A stretch of 6,515 nucleotides of DNA from Clostridiaceae bacterium (GTDB taxonomy: Bacteria > Bacillota > Clostridia > Oscillospirales > Acutalibacteraceae): positions 1 to 6,515 of the forward strand of contig JAEDGF010000095.1 in assembly GCA_016297645.1 (NCBI GenBank), in the 5' to 3' direction. Positions 5,816-6,515 of the stretch are shown piece after piece. Below the pieces are notes generated by a model. The model was not told where the DNA came from. It worked only from the letters and a program-made list of their open reading frames with translations, and made no database searches. Position 1 is the stretch's first letter; every line of letters begins with the position of its first letter. A program made the translations under genes and the position numbers.

Positions 5816-6391
5816 TTACTCCTTGATTTCTTTCGGCTTCATACAAAACAGGTGAATGCCGAGCGCCGCATTGAAGCCTGTCGCGGCAAACACGCTGAAA
5901 CGCTCGACTACGCCGAAATATTCGGCAGGGACGATCTTCATCCCCATTGCGCCGACAAGCATCATAGCCAATGCAACAGCGGCGCAGACACCGTAGGAAC
6001 GCCAGCTTCTGTCTTTAACGCCTGCCGCGATAATAACGATCAGCGACACGACAGACAGCAGCACCACCAAAGCGGTGACAGCCATATGCATCACATCCTG
6101 AAACGCGCCGGCGTAACCGCTGTCACTCAGCGGAAACATCCGATAACCAACTGCCGAGATCCATTCCATGACGGCAAACAGATAAATACCGGTGCGCAGC
6201 AGCCTGGTTTTCTGCCCCCGAATGCCGATGCAGACGACAGTGGCGCAAACGACCTCGCACACATTGTAAAGTGCGCTGAGCTGATTCCAAAGCATAAGCG
6301 ACGGGGCATTGGCGGCGCTCAGATCGCTGACCGCCTGCGCCATCCGGTCATAGCCGGGGTAAGCCAGCGGTGCAAACACTACCGCCGACAT
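5816..6391 (-). CDS. DUF998 family membrane protein, missing its true N-terminus
   Basis: The readable frame from the ATG at 6389-6391 gives 191 residues of a multi-pass membrane protein of the DUF998 type. Diagnostic is the early loop PLAYPGYDRMAQAVSDLSA, followed by about five hydrophobic segments: around SALYNVCEVVCATVVCIG, LLRTGIYLFAVMEWISAVG, VTALVVLLSVVSLIVIIAAG, VCAAVALAMMLVGAMGM and FAATGFNAALGIHLF. The family has no firm biochemical role. The ATG has no Shine-Dalgarno sequence, and translation from it would lose most of the first membrane helix. The same frame continues upstream past a TAA to a well-placed start at 6451, so the gene appears interrupted. Its own TAA (5816-5818) lies 6 nt before clpP and overlaps the clpP ribosome binding site, so translation of the two would normally be coupled. 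Confidence 0.75.
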   Translation of the reverse strand: MSAVVFAPLAYPGYDRMAQAVSDLSAANAPSLMLWNQLSALYNVCEVVCATVVCIGIRGQKTRLLRTGIYLFAVMEWISAVGYRMFPLSDSGYAGAFQDVMHMAVTALVVLLSVVSLIVIIAAGVKDRSWRSYGVCAAVALAMMLVGAMGMKIVPAEYFGVVERFSVFAATGFNAALGIHLFCMKPKEIKE

Positions 6392-6451
6392 GTATTAAAG
6401 AAAGCTGACGACACCGAGGAGCCCCAGCTTCCGTACCAATGATCTTTTCAT
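6392..6451 (-). pseudogene. Detached 5' end of the DUF998 gene, ending in an in-frame TAA
   Basis: From ATG (6449-6451) the frame reads MKRSLVRKLGLLGVVSFL, then TAA (6395-6397), then Tyr and the ATG of the downstream frame with no shift. The start has AGGAGG (6463-6458) with a 6-nt spacer, far better than the internal ATG. The peptide looks like the positively charged N-terminus and first half of the first membrane helix of DUF998 proteins. Its natural continuation is YMSAVVFAPLAYPGYD. A single change, for example TCA (Ser) to TAA, would explain the break. TAA is used as the stop of clpP and other genes here, so stop-codon reassignment is unlikely. Confidence 0.75.
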
Positions 6452-6466
6452 GATTTTCCTCCTAGG

Positions 6467-6515
6467 CTGACGGGATTCAAACCCATGTCGCCCGTCAGTG
6501 CCCCTTTTCGGCACT
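6467..6515. repeat. Two overlapping inverted repeats upstream of the DUF998 gene
   Basis: CTGACGGG (6467-6474) and CCCGTCAG (6491-6498) are perfect 8-bp complements around a 16-nt loop. AGTGCC (6497-6502) and GGCACT (6510-6515) are 6-bp complements around CCTTTTC; the two structures share the AG at 6497-6498. Inside the first lies, on the minus strand, ATGGG-TTTGAAT-CCCGT (6486-6470), which resembles a tRNA T arm but competes with the 8-bp stem. The right hairpin could be a terminator if a T run follows beyond the window. As leader RNA the stem would end 3 nt from the AGGAGG of the DUF998 gene. The role is unresolved because the window ends here. Confidence 0.6.

Noticed and set aside
5780..6442. 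Plus-strand open frame (220 codons) opposite the DUF998 gene
   Set aside because: It is the shadow of a hydrophobic protein read backwards, rich in His and Arg, with no domain resemblance. The minus-strand gene explains the region.
6470..6515. Partial tRNA gene on the minus strand
   Set aside because: The T-arm-like motif lacks the conserved C56, no CCA or proper acceptor follows, and the upstream part does not form an anticodon arm with T33.

Overview
The window looks like a chromosomal stretch from a low-to-moderate-GC Firmicute, most likely a gut-type member of class Clostridia. This is inferred from strong GGAGG-type ribosome binding sites, tight one-strand gene packing, and a typical clostridial set of accessory families: SAP/DUF6434, TfoX_N, GNAT-YoaP, CatA-like, DUF998 and a stand-alone ClpP. 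No genus can be named from the sequence alone. All convincing genes lie on the minus strand, so transcription runs from the right end to the left end. No phage, insertion sequence, CRISPR array or complete RNA gene is visible.

Layout in order of transcription. At the right edge (6458-6515) there is structured non-coding DNA: two overlapping inverted repeats and a tRNA T-arm-like motif. Next comes a DUF998 membrane protein gene whose natural start is at 6451, but an in-frame TAA (6395-6397) cuts off its first 18 codons. It is followed after 6 nt by a ClpP-family serine protease, after 11 nt by a GNAT acetyltransferase, after 14 nt by a small TfoX_N protein, and then by a GNAT-YoaP fusion that overlaps the TfoX gene by 35 nt. 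These five genes look like one operon. Three looser neighbours follow with 49-66 nt gaps: a chloramphenicol-acetyltransferase-fold protein, a third GNAT enzyme starting at TTG, and a SAP/DUF6434 protein. The left part holds a broken histidine kinase tail joined to the end of the SAP gene, then an intact RsgA-type GTPase. A probable terminator and a long near-perfect inverted repeat lie in the first 111 bases.

Four acyl-CoA-dependent acyltransferases from three architectures sit within about 3 kb, beside a ClpP paralogue and a TfoX-like protein. The sequence does not show a shared substrate, so a joint pathway is not claimed. The cluster reads as an accessory or stress/resistance-type neighbourhood.

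The most notable points are signs of gene decay or sequence error. The SAP gene runs in frame into a 5'-deleted histidine kinase, which is then shifted by one apparently missing C. The DUF998 gene carries an early stop. The ClpP has a complete Ser-His-Asp triad but a three-residue insertion just after the catalytic His. I found no convincing wholly new system.
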